The position numbers were made by a program, and so were the translations under genes. DNA of 15,103 bases from JAPKZH01 sp964537875 (GTDB lineage Bacteria > Acidobacteriota > Aminicenantia > Aminicenantales > UBA4085), in NCBI GenBank assembly GCA_964537875.1, contig CAZIDN010000082.1, positions 1 through 15,103 of the forward strand. The letters run 5' to 3'. Below, one piece after another: positions 1 through 8,000 of this stretch. Within the stretch, counting starts at the first letter, position 1, and every line of letters begins with the position of its first letter. The notes beneath the pieces were generated by a model. That model was not told the DNA's origin. It saw nothing but the letters and a program-made list of their open reading frames with translations, and searched no databases.

Positions 1-936
1 TTATTCTTTCCCGCCCGCCGCCTTTAATAGCTCGACGACCTTTGTCTGTCCTTTTTCCTGAGCGAGAACGAGGGCTGTTTTGCCGTTCTTGTCTTTAAGA
101 TGGATGGCGGCGCCATTCTTAATAAGGAGCGAAACCGTTTCGAGCTGGCCGGCGCTGGAAGCCCACTGGAGGGCCGTCCATTGATCCCAAGTATCGACGG
201 CATTGATATTGGCCTTGTGCTTCAAGAGCTCTTCGACAATTTCCGGCTTTCCTGCCTGGGCGGCCATCATCAGCGCTGTCTGCCCTGGTTCACTAGCGGC
301 GTTGACATCGGCGCCGGCATCGAGCAGTATTCGAAAGATCTCGATATTACCCGAAGCCGCCTCATGAAGAGCCGTTTCTCCTCGGCGGTTTTTAGCATTA
401 ATCTCCGCTCCGGCCTTCAAGAGCTCTTGAATGACTTCCGGCCGCCCGGTCATGCCTCCGGTAAATTTGGCTGCATGCATCAATGGTGTTTCCTGAGATG
501 AGTTTCGGGCATTGACATCGGCGCCAGCTTTGATTAATTCTTTGACAACGTCCACTTTCCCATGCCAAGACGCACTAAAGAGTGCCGTCGAGTCCAGGAC
601 ATCGCGCAGCTTATTCACATCGACACCGGCACTGATGAGCTCGCGGACGACATCCAGGTGACCTTCGTCGGCCGCGAGTAAAAATACGGGAAGGCCACCC
701 TGTGGATCTTTACTATTGACATCCGCGCCCTTTCGAATGAAAGCTTTGACAGCCTCCACGTCTCCATTTTTGGCGGCGGCGACAAATTCCGGATCGGCCA
801 GGGATTCTTTGACTTGAGCAGAAGCTTCTTCCGTCTGGGCTTCTTCGCTCTTTTTTTGAGAGGAACAAGCAAAGCTCAGGGCCAGAGTTAATAAAATAAG
901 AGGAATTAAATTGGATCTCACTTTTTGAGAAAACAT
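1..936 (-). CDS. Ankyrin-repeat lipoprotein
   Basis: A 311-residue protein probably anchored to the outer face of a membrane and used for protein-protein contact; the partner is unknown. It opens with a basic n-region, a hydrophobic core and the lipobox LSFAC (cysteine near residue 24), so signal peptidase II processing is expected. A polar, charged linker (residues about 27-50) leads into about eight ankyrin repeats of roughly 33 residues, recognisable by recurring G-A-D-V-N and T-A-L-x-x-A-A blocks. The fourth repeat carries a short insertion. I chose the ATG at 936 over in-frame ATGs at 960 and 951 because AAGGAG lies six bases before it and the signal peptide then starts properly. The TAA stop is at 1-3, so the gene is complete. 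It lies downstream of the maturase operon on the same strand but is separated by about 300 bp and a repeat element, so co-transcription is doubtful. Confidence 0.9.
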   Translation of the reverse strand: MFSQKVRSNLIPLILLTLALSFACSSQKKSEEAQTEEASAQVKESLADPEFVAAAKNGDVEAVKAFIRKGADVNSKDPQGGLPVFLLAADEGHLDVVRELISAGVDVNKLRDVLDSTALFSASWHGKVDVVKELIKAGADVNARNSSQETPLMHAAKFTGGMTGRPEVIQELLKAGAEINAKNRRGETALHEAASGNIEIFRILLDAGADVNAASEPGQTALMMAAQAGKPEIVEELLKHKANINAVDTWDQWTALQWASSAGQLETVSLLIKNGAAIHLKDKNGKTALVLAQEKGQTKVVELLKAAGGKE

Positions 937-993
937 CCTGCTCTCCTTCATCAAACCCATAAACTAATGTTAACGCGATAAATTAAGTCACAC

Positions 994-1078
994 TGTCATT
1001 ACGAGCCGTTCATGCGGCGTGGCCCTTTCATCGAGAAAAAGGTAAGATCGCGAAGTCGCTTCGCTCCTCGCGATGACA
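994..1078. repeat. 85-bp palindromic intergenic repeat (REP/MITE-like)
   Basis: The ends are an imperfect inverted repeat: tgtcattacgag at 994-1005 against ctcgcgatgaca at 1067-1078, 10 of 12 positions paired. Inside the right half a second hairpin pairs atcgcga (1047-1053) with tcgcgat (1068-1074), around gaag/cttc. The wording (gtcattacgag ... cttcgctcctcgcgatgac) resembles a short palindromic element I know from intergenic regions of many anaerobic bacteria, whose usual ends read tgtcattgcgag and ctcgcaatgaca. It lies just beyond the 3' end of the Cys-array gene and may also help terminate that transcript. No coding potential was seen in the rest of the 937-1230 gap. Confidence 0.6.
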
Positions 1079-1230
1079 TCTTATTTAGGGCGTCTACATT
1101 AATAGGGTCATCGGCGATAAACTTTTTACAGTGTCGGGTCGAACCCCTCCTCCAAATCACTCTTGAAAGCTCGTCGGCTTGGGGATCGAAGCTGCTTTAT
1201 CTATGGGAAACCTAACACCTTCTCCGGGAC

Positions 1231-1683
1231 TTAAAAATTCAAAACCTGCTCCAGGGCGCTCTTGAGCACATTTCTGCTAACAGAGGAGAATTTGACGTTC
1301 AATTTCCCATCTTTATTGAAAACACCGATGACTCCTCTAATTCCGGAGTTGCACTTATTGCCACAGCCATTCCCGCATTTCAGCCCGCAGCCGTCTCCCG
1401 GTGTCGGGTTCGGATCACCTTTCCCCCAAAACTCAATAAGTTTGCTCACATCATCGCGACCGAGCTCCCTTACTGCTAAAATAGCGAGCTTTTGTTCGTC
1501 GGGCAACGTGGAAGCTTTCAGAATGTCATAGACATTCGATTTTGTCGTTCGGCTGAAGACGTTTTGAAAGCTCTCCGCTTGGGCAAAGAGCTTTTTCCGG
1601 CTGAAAAAAGTGCCCGGGACAAAGCCCAGCAAGGTCACCCCGGCTCCCTTAAGGAGCCTTCCCATAAAGATCCTTCGATTCAT
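1231..1683 (-). CDS. Small Tat-exported protein with (C-G-x-x)3-C array; candidate radical SAM substrate
   Basis: I do not recognise a named family for this 150-residue protein. The N-terminus looks like a twin-arginine signal: NRRIFMG, then a hydrophobic stretch (about residues 13-27), basic residues SRKK and a possible AQA cleavage site near residue 36. A mostly helical region (about 40-87) follows, then a Gly/Pro-rich turn and four cysteines at exactly four-residue spacing: C99, C103, C107 and C111, each of the first three followed by Gly. The last 38 residues look like a beta-hairpin plus a helix. The start at 1683 has a near-ideal AAAGGAGGT seven bases upstream, implying high expression. 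It lies 35 bp downstream of the radical SAM maturase on the same strand. I infer that it is the maturase substrate, modified in the cytoplasm and exported by Tat. A metal-binding protein is the main alternative. Confidence 0.8.
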   Translation of the reverse strand: MNRRIFMGRLLKGAGVTLLGFVPGTFFSRKKLFAQAESFQNVFSRTTKSNVYDILKASTLPDEQKLAILAVRELGRDDVSKLIEFWGKGDPNPTPGDGCGLKCGNGCGNKCNSGIRGVIGVFNKDGKLNVKFSSVSRNVLKSALEQVLNF

Positions 1684-1718
1684 TGAATAACCTCCTTTAA
1701 AAAATTGTCAGCCTAGGA

Positions 1719-3218
1719 TCAAAACACTTCGCTTGTGTGATTGGGCCTTCTCTCACCCCCTTCCTCCGTCGTAATTTGAGAAAATTCATTTGGATTTTTA
1801 TCCATCAGATTGACAACCTTGGCCAAAAAGCCCTCGGCCATAGCCTTGGTCAGGTCGCAGCTGGTTTTTTCCAATCTTCCTCCCGTCTTGAAGTAATCGG
1901 CTCCGATACACCCGGAGCAGAAGGGAGAAGCCCAACACTCCCTGCATTGCGGGTTTCTTGTCTTATCCGAATAAAAGATCTTCTGAACCATCGGCTTGTC
2001 GCGCCTCCCACGGACCTCATTTTCTGCAAAGACATTGCCGACGATGAAATCCTCATTCCCCGTGAACATAAAGCACGGATAGACATTCCCCTGCGCATCC
2101 GCCGATAGAGTCGAAAAGCCGGCAGGGCAATAGTTCTCAATGGGTTTTCCTTCCAAAAACGTGTTCATCATTCTTGAGGCAAAACTGAGGCTGCAGGGCG
2201 AATGCCCGGAGGATATATTGTCCAGCGAATATTCCACTGCGTCCCGATAGACTTCGTTTGCCACGGCGTCATCGATGGCCAGGGGATGGCCTTTTGGAAG
2301 GGAAGCCGGCGGCATGTGGATTTCCATCTTTTGAAAATGTTTATGATAAAAATCCAGGAGGTCCTTCAGGGGAAGACCGTTTTCCATGTGGAATGCGGTG
2401 TAGGTGCCCTCAAATGAATATTCGATCTTATGTTGCTGGAGGGCGCAGACGAATTGATGAATTTTTCGAAACGTTCCCTCTCCCCGAAGATAATCGTTGA
2501 CCGGTTCAGGTCCATCCAGGCTGATTGTCGCGGCGATGCCATATTGCTTAAAGAGCCCTATGATCTCGTCGGAGAGAATGGTCCCGTTGGTGACAACGCC
2601 GAAACTGGGCCGTTCTCTGATCTCCCCCCGTTCCTGCCTTCTCTGGATATCCTCGCAGACGAACCGGATCAGACGGGGATTGAGAAGAGGTTCTCCTCCG
2701 AAGAATTGAATCTTGTGGATTTCGTCGAAGAGCTCGAAGAATTGATCCAGAATTCGGGCGGCCGTCTTCTCCTCCATGAGAGACTGAGGCCGGCCATAAT
2801 TTCCCCCTCCGGCATAGCAGTATCTGCACCTTAAATTGCAGGCATTGCTGACATTCAAGACAAGCCGGTCAAGGATCGTTCCCTCTCGATTATTCTCCGG
2901 GGATTGAGAATCTTCTTTCCCTTTCGATTCCGTTTTTTTGAAGAGGACCTGGAGAAGCGCGTCAAAATCCGGCTCAGCGATGTTTTGGCTGCGGCCGGCC
3001 TGGGCGCGGGGAACGCCATGGAGAAAACGGTCAAGCGCCCTCATGAGCGGCTTGGGACAGCTAAAGACAGAGATGGATTTTTTCAAAAAAATGACCCCTT
3101 GATCGGGGTTTTCTAGAAGATGGATGTCCGGCCGGAGCTTTTCCCGGATGAGATGATCCTCTAATTTTCTCACCCAAGATGTATGCAAAGGCCTCAGTTT
3201 TTGAGAGATGATTCTCAT
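1719..3218 (-). CDS. Radical SAM/SPASM peptide maturase
   Basis: A 499-residue enzyme expected to use S-adenosylmethionine and Fe-S clusters to modify a peptide by radical chemistry, in the cytoplasm under anaerobic conditions. The SAM cluster motif CNLRCRYC supplies C127, C131 and C134, and GGEP follows at about 174-177. A SPASM domain holding auxiliary clusters is shown by C364-x12-G-x4-C382, then C425-x2-C428-x5-C434-x2-C437, and C454. The first 100 residues, ahead of the catalytic barrel, resemble the peptide-recognition N-terminus of RiPP maturases (inference). The frame is open back to an ATG at 3293, but AAGGAG lies seven bases before the ATG at 3218, so I use that start. The next gene, 35 bp downstream, encodes the Cys-array protein, its likely substrate. 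It is not an obvious sulfatase maturase, because no sulfatase or CxPxR peptide lies nearby. The exact subfamily is not identified. Confidence 0.9.
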   Translation of the reverse strand: MRIISQKLRPLHTSWVRKLEDHLIREKLRPDIHLLENPDQGVIFLKKSISVFSCPKPLMRALDRFLHGVPRAQAGRSQNIAEPDFDALLQVLFKKTESKGKEDSQSPENNREGTILDRLVLNVSNACNLRCRYCYAGGGNYGRPQSLMEEKTAARILDQFFELFDEIHKIQFFGGEPLLNPRLIRFVCEDIQRRQERGEIRERPSFGVVTNGTILSDEIIGLFKQYGIAATISLDGPEPVNDYLRGEGTFRKIHQFVCALQQHKIEYSFEGTYTAFHMENGLPLKDLLDFYHKHFQKMEIHMPPASLPKGHPLAIDDAVANEVYRDAVEYSLDNISSGHSPCSLSFASRMMNTFLEGKPIENYCPAGFSTLSADAQGNVYPCFMFTGNEDFIVGNVFAENEVRGRRDKPMVQKIFYSDKTRNPQCRECWASPFCSGCIGADYFKTGGRLEKTSCDLTKAMAEGFLAKVVNLMDKNPNEFSQITTEEGGERRPNHTSEVF

Positions 3219-3523
3219 TCCCCATCTCCTTCTTAAGCGCCTATCGTCTTTTAAAATCATAAAAGCGGCTTCTTGTTCGCCGATTCCCTCCATTAAGAAG
3301 AGGCAAAAAGAGCCGGATTTCTCTCAATTTCTTGATATTTTTATAAAGAAAAATACTCTGGCCGCCTCGGCTGGTCGCTTCATCTGTCTTCAGGCTCCTG
3401 GGAATAACCATAAGTTTCTTTTTTTTATCACGGGATAAGGGATGCGGTCGTCGTATTAATTTTTTTTGCCTGAAAAATAAAAAATGAATATAATTGAAAC
3501 CGCTAATTTTCCCAGCGCCGGAT
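3219..3523. other. Divergent intergenic region between maturase operon and sigma factor
   Basis: About 300 bp separate the chosen starts of two divergent genes, so both promoters should lie here. The part from about 3411 to 3500 is strongly A/T-rich, with runs of eight T. A small inverted repeat, TTATC-acgg-GATAA, lies at 3425-3438 and could be a weak regulator site. I see no convincing -35/-10 pair for either direction. The reading frame of the maturase extends 75 bp into this region without a supporting ribosome binding site. Confidence 0.4.
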
Positions 3524-4075
3524 ATGGATAATAAATTTTTAGCGGTCGAAGAAACGATCGAGCGTTTTTCTTTGCTCATCCGTTCGGCCATCCGGAAAAC
3601 CTGCCCCTCGATTGATAAATCGGACATGGACGATATCGAGCAGGAAGTTAAGATCGCCGTCTGGAAGGAAATCCGGAAAAGTGAGAAGGAGATCCACAAT
3701 CTGGGCTCTTATATATGGAGAGTGGCTTATACGACAACGAGCAAAGTCATGAAACGTTTGTCCGAGCAGAGAAGAGCATTGATCGACCCGCAGGATGAAG
3801 CGCTGGACGAGGAGGAGAAATTCAAAACGAGTCAAACGGAACTTCCCGAAGTCCAGCTTCAAAATAAAGAGCTGATAGAGATCATTCATGAATCCGTGGA
3901 TTCCCTGATCGAGTCGCGAAGGCAAGTCGTCAAACTCTATCTATCCGGCCTGACGGCAGACGAGATTACTAAATATTTTGGTTGGAGCGATGGAAAGGCC
4001 AGGAACTTGCTTTCGCGCGGCCTGGCCGATTTGCGAAAGGGGCTCGAAGAGAAAGGCATAGAAATCGAGGAATAG
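3524..4075 (+). CDS. ECF-type RNA polymerase sigma factor
   Basis: A 183-residue alternative sigma factor expected to direct RNA polymerase to a small promoter set. Region 2 spans about residues 15-82 and contains the hallmark DDIEQEV (36-42), followed by the conserved aromatic helix GSYIWRVAYTT. An acidic linker (about 88-110) leads into region 4 (about 117-175), with a helix-turn-helix around LTADEITKYFGWSDGKAR. The frame is open back to a TTG at 3494; neither start has a clear ribosome binding site, so I prefer the ATG at 3524. It is followed 36 bp later, in the same frame, by a zf-HC2 membrane protein, the usual place for a cognate anti-sigma factor. It diverges from the radical SAM operon and may control it or itself. 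Target promoters cannot be read from the window. Confidence 0.88.
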   Translation: MDNKFLAVEETIERFSLLIRSAIRKTCPSIDKSDMDDIEQEVKIAVWKEIRKSEKEIHNLGSYIWRVAYTTTSKVMKRLSEQRRALIDPQDEALDEEEKFKTSQTELPEVQLQNKELIEIIHESVDSLIESRRQVVKLYLSGLTADEITKYFGWSDGKARNLLSRGLADLRKGLEEKGIEIEE

Positions 4076-4111
4076 AATGGGACGGATGGACGGAATTTCT
4101 GGAGAATCAGA

Positions 4112-4891
4112 ATGAAATTGCGGGCTGAAGACCTGAAAAGAATTTACAAAAGGTCAAGACAAGAATCGTCTTTCAAAAACGGAGGATGTCCTTCGGATGA
4201 GCTCTTGATGAAATCCTTTTCTGCGGAGGTGAGCGAAGAGGAAAAATTCAAGATCATCGACCATGCGACCGGATGCGCTTCCTGCCACTGGAAATTTGAA
4301 GCCCTTCGAGAGATTTTCATGGGGACCAAAGAGATCGCTCGAAGTTTTGAGGGGGTGTCTTTATCCAAAGAAGAAGTCCAGCAGCTAAAGGATAAGGCAA
4401 AAAGCAAGATATTTGAGCTTGAAAAACAGCGTTTGGAAAAGCCCGGGCCAGGGCTCAAAGAAAAAGTCCAGGCTTTTTTCTCATCCAAGCGCTTCAAATA
4501 CGTGCCGGCCGCCGCCGGCATCCTGATGATCATCCTGGCAGCGCTGTTCATTCTCAGAATTCCTCGAAATTTTAAAGAGGATCTTGTGAGGGGAGATGAA
4601 GAGCAAATTCTTGAACTCATCTCTCCCAAAGGAGACATCGACCGGCCGCCTATAGTTTTCGCATGGAAACTTTATCCAAAAGCCGTCGAATATGAAGTAA
4701 GATTGCTGGATGAAGAATTGAATCCCGCCTGGAATTCAGAAAAAACACAAAAAACTGAAATCGAGCTGCCTTCCGCCGTGCTCCCTCAACTGGAAAAGGG
4801 AAAGATGTTCTACTGGAAAGTCATTGCCAACTTGGAATCCGGAGCGAGAAAAGAATCCGGCCTGCAGCCGTTTAAGCTCAAACAGGACTGA
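4112..4891 (+). CDS. Membrane zf-HC2 anti-sigma-like protein
   Basis: A 259-residue single-pass membrane protein, most likely the anti-sigma factor of the preceding ECF sigma. The cytoplasmic part carries the zinc-binding anti-sigma pattern: C26, then H51-x3-C55-x2-C58 (HATGCASC). A charged helix (about 84-126) leads to one membrane segment at about 131-150. The outer domain (about 152-259) reads as one beta-sandwich, with PPIVFAWKLYPKAVEYEVRL and MFYWKVIA like a fibronectin type III sensor or adhesion fold. The start is supported by GGAG seven bases upstream. It is convergent with the TPR-CHAT gene, 110 bp away. Release of the sigma factor would depend on a signal sensed by the outer domain; which signal is unknown. 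Confidence 0.85.
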   Translation: MKLRAEDLKRIYKRSRQESSFKNGGCPSDELLMKSFSAEVSEEEKFKIIDHATGCASCHWKFEALREIFMGTKEIARSFEGVSLSKEEVQQLKDKAKSKIFELEKQRLEKPGPGLKEKVQAFFSSKRFKYVPAAAGILMIILAALFILRIPRNFKEDLVRGDEEQILELISPKGDIDRPPIVFAWKLYPKAVEYEVRLLDEELNPAWNSEKTQKTEIELPSAVLPQLEKGKMFYWKVIANLESGARKESGLQPFKLKQD

Positions 4892-4930
4892 ATTTTCCTT
4901 CAATCAGTAAACTTCCACGGAAACAGGGAA

Positions 4931-5002
4931 AACTGAAAAGGGATTTCCCTCCAGCAAGCTAAGAGGTTTTGTGCGGAGGATCTCGCTTCTCTCTTTTCAG
5001 TT
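4931..5002. terminator. Inverted repeat between convergent genes, possible bidirectional terminator
   Basis: AACTGAAAAGGGA at 4931-4943 and TCTCTTTTCAGTT at 4990-5002 are inverted copies with 12 of 13 matches, the outer ten perfect. They enclose 46 bp, which include a small AGGGA/TCCCT palindrome at 4939-4950. The right arm overlaps the last base of the CHAT gene stop codon. The position between two convergent genes suits a shared terminator, but the stem is A/T-rich and the loop long, so this is only a suggestion. Confidence 0.35.
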
Positions 5003-8000
5003 CACTTGATCGGGGTCTGGGAATCTCCAATCACGACGAAGGCCGCCCAGTAGAACGGATGGCCGAAGGGAGACCTCAGCATTTCCAACTTGGCCGACTG
5101 CAAAGCCTCGTCTTTATTCTTCCCCTGATTGAGAGATCTATAAAAATGCCCCATGAACCCGGCAGTCGCCCGGTCGTTGATATTCCACAGACTCGCGAGA
5201 ACCGCCTGGGCTCCGGCATAGAGAAAAGCCCGCGACAGTCCTGAAACCCCCTCCCCGTTTTCCAACTCTCCTTTTCCCGTCTGGCAGGCGGAGAGGACGA
5301 CTAAATCGGAATCGAGCTCGATATCGTAAATTTCCCGGACCTGAAAAAACCCGTCTTCCTTGGGATCTTCGTCCTGAGTCAAGACCAACGCCGAACGGAG
5401 AGAAACATTTTCGTCGAGAAGCCCATGGGTGGCAAAATGAAGGATCTTGAAATCCTTCAACGGAATGGCCTTGAGCTTTTCCTCCTTCGCCTCTTCCTGC
5501 GTATAGATCTCCCGCTGTCCTTTTTTGATGAGCTTGGAGACCATCTTCACTTCTTCGCCGCTGTAGGGCAACGGCGAAAAATCAAATCCTTTTCCCAGGT
5601 AATACTCTCTCGAGATCTCGTCTGCCGGAGCTGTTTTGACAGAGGATCCTTTAGGTGCGTACACCGGGTCGGCAAAAGCCAGCCAGAGCTTTTTAGCCCT
5701 TGAGTCTCTTTTCCGCTCCAAAAGATTCATCAGGGAAGAGGACGAAGGGGCATAGGAGATTACAAAATCCTCGACCAGGAATTTGCCCGGGGGTTTGATC
5801 CCCGAATGTTGAACCGAATAAGTCTTTGCTCCACCGGCCGGTGGCCTCTCCTCAGGGATAAGCGTCTCGAACGGTAAATAGTTCAGTTGGCCGTCGGGAA
5901 TGACGATCAGGTTACTCCCTTTCATAATCTTATCCCCAACCGGGCCGATCAGCTCACCATACATCTTTTTGCCGGCAGAAAAAGCGGCAAAATCCTGGCC
6001 CGTTTTCGAAGAGAGCAGTTTGATATAATTGTTCGCTCTTTCTTGAAGCTCTTTGCTCCCTGCTAATTTATGAATAGAGAAATCGTTTTTTGTCACATAA
6101 AACAGAAAAGAATTTTCTTCGCCCAAAAAATATTCTAAGAGGGCTGATTCCCGATCCAAGACTTTCGCTTGGATCTCCTCGAGCTTCCCCGGCTCCGGGT
6201 AAGCGATTTGGGCATATTTCGCACTATTCATCCGCATGGCTTGAATCATATTTCTGTAAGCTTCCTCGGCCTCTTCCAGCTTCTTGAACAATTCCCCTCG
6301 TCTCTCCTCAGCCAGGCCGGGCTTGGCCAGTTCTGTTTGAAGGCGGGAAATTTCTTTGGAGACCTTGGTCTCTTCCTCCCTGATTTGCGGCGATAAACCA
6401 GCTCTCAGGTCGACTTTGGCCTCCTCGAGACTGTCCAGGAAAGCTCTGGCTTTGGCTTTCTCTGCATAATAAAAAGAGTCTCGATCATAACCTGCCGCAG
6501 GCTGCCTCTGATGCAGGGCGAAGAACAGATTGATCAAAGATTCATAAACTTTGATCTTGTCTTTCAAATAGCCGGCTCTCTGCTCCTCCGAAGGAAACCG
6601 GGCCCTGATATCTTCGATCACCTGGACCGATTTCTTGTAGTTCGCTAATGCCTCATCATATCGGCCCGATTTCTCAAAAGCTCGGGCGAGACCGGCGTGT
6701 GCCTTCCAAGCCGTCGTGGGCTGGCCGATTTCCAGGGCTATGGCTAGGGCTTTCTCGAAGGAATCCAAGGACTCTGCCAAACGGTTCATTTTAAGAAACA
6801 CATCACCCCGGTCGCGGAGAACCCCAGCCTCTCGCTCCTTGGCTCGGATTCCTCTGGCGATCTTCAAGGCTTCTTCGAAGTATTCAAGCGCCCGAGGATC
6901 ATCCCCTAAGCGCGACTGAACAGTCCCGACGTTGTTTAGGCGGTTCGATTCAAAATATTTGTTCCCGGTTTCCTGGGCAATTTTGAGGGCCTTCTCAAAA
7001 TATTCCAAGGCCCGCGAATCATCATGGATGGTCATATAAATGGTGGCGATATTGTTGAGGCATGTCCCCTCGCCGATTTTTCCACCTGTTTCCCTGAATA
7101 TCTGCAGGGACCGTTCATAATAGTCCAGGGCTTTTAGATAATCGCCGGTTTCGCGGTAGATCAGGCCGATGTCATTGAGGCATGACGCTTCGTTAGTCTT
7201 ATTCCCGGCGATTTGGCTTTCCTTGAGGGCTCTTAAATAGCACTCCAGCGCTTTTGAAAAATGACCCATGGTCCAATGAGTATTGCCAATGAAACGGAGA
7301 GCCGTTGTCTCCCCGAACTTATCCCGGTTTTCCTGGGCCAATTTTAAGCCCGTCTCGCCGTATTCGAGGGCCCGGGGATAATCTCCTTTCGTCCAAAAAA
7401 CAGAAGCCAGATCCGCCAGATACCGGCCTTCTGCGGCTTTGTCGCCGATATCCCTGACGATGGCAAGAGCCTGATGGTAGTAATTTAAAGCCCGTGAATA
7501 ATCGCTGAATTGATAATAAACATAGCCGATGTTTCTGAGCGTTTGGGCTTCATGGTCTTTAAGTCCAACGTCCTGATCATTCTTCAAAGCTTCTTCGTAA
7601 TATTCCAGCCCTCGGCGGAGATCTCCCAGAGAACAGCTGGCCAGGCCGCAATTATAAAGATATCTGGCTAGGTCAGATTTCTCACCGGTTTCTTGAACGG
7701 TTTCCACGGCCTGCCTGTAATATTCCAAAGCCTTGGCGAAGTTTCCCCTGTTCCAATAATAAACTCCGATATGATTGAGAAGCTGTCCCAGATGAGGCGT
7801 CCGGCCTGCGTCTCGCGCAACCTTCACGGCCTTCTCGTAGCAGCCCAAAGCGACGTCGAACTTCCTCAGTTTATATTCGTAAACGATTCCCATCCCGTAA
7901 TAAACAAAGGGATTCATGGGATGAGCCCTGGCCTTTTCTTCGAAGTATTTTATGAGCTCGAAAAAATCGCCCTGGAATGGAGCGACGAGCTCGTAGTAAA

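Noticed and set aside
1100..1230. A GGGTCGAACCC stretch that resembles a tRNA T-arm.
   Set aside because: No acceptor stem, anticodon arm or D-arm can be built around it on either strand.
1719..3218. Reading the radical SAM enzyme as an anaerobic sulfatase maturase.
   Set aside because: It shares the SPASM layout, but no sulfatase or CxPxR/SxPxR substrate motif occurs in the window, and the long N-terminal extension fits peptide maturases better.
3241..3411. A 56-codon minus-strand frame just upstream of the radical SAM maturase, considered as a precursor peptide.
   Set aside because: It has no Cys and no recognition or core-like pattern, its start has no ribosome binding site, and its composition is simply basic. 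The Cys-array protein downstream is a far better substrate candidate.
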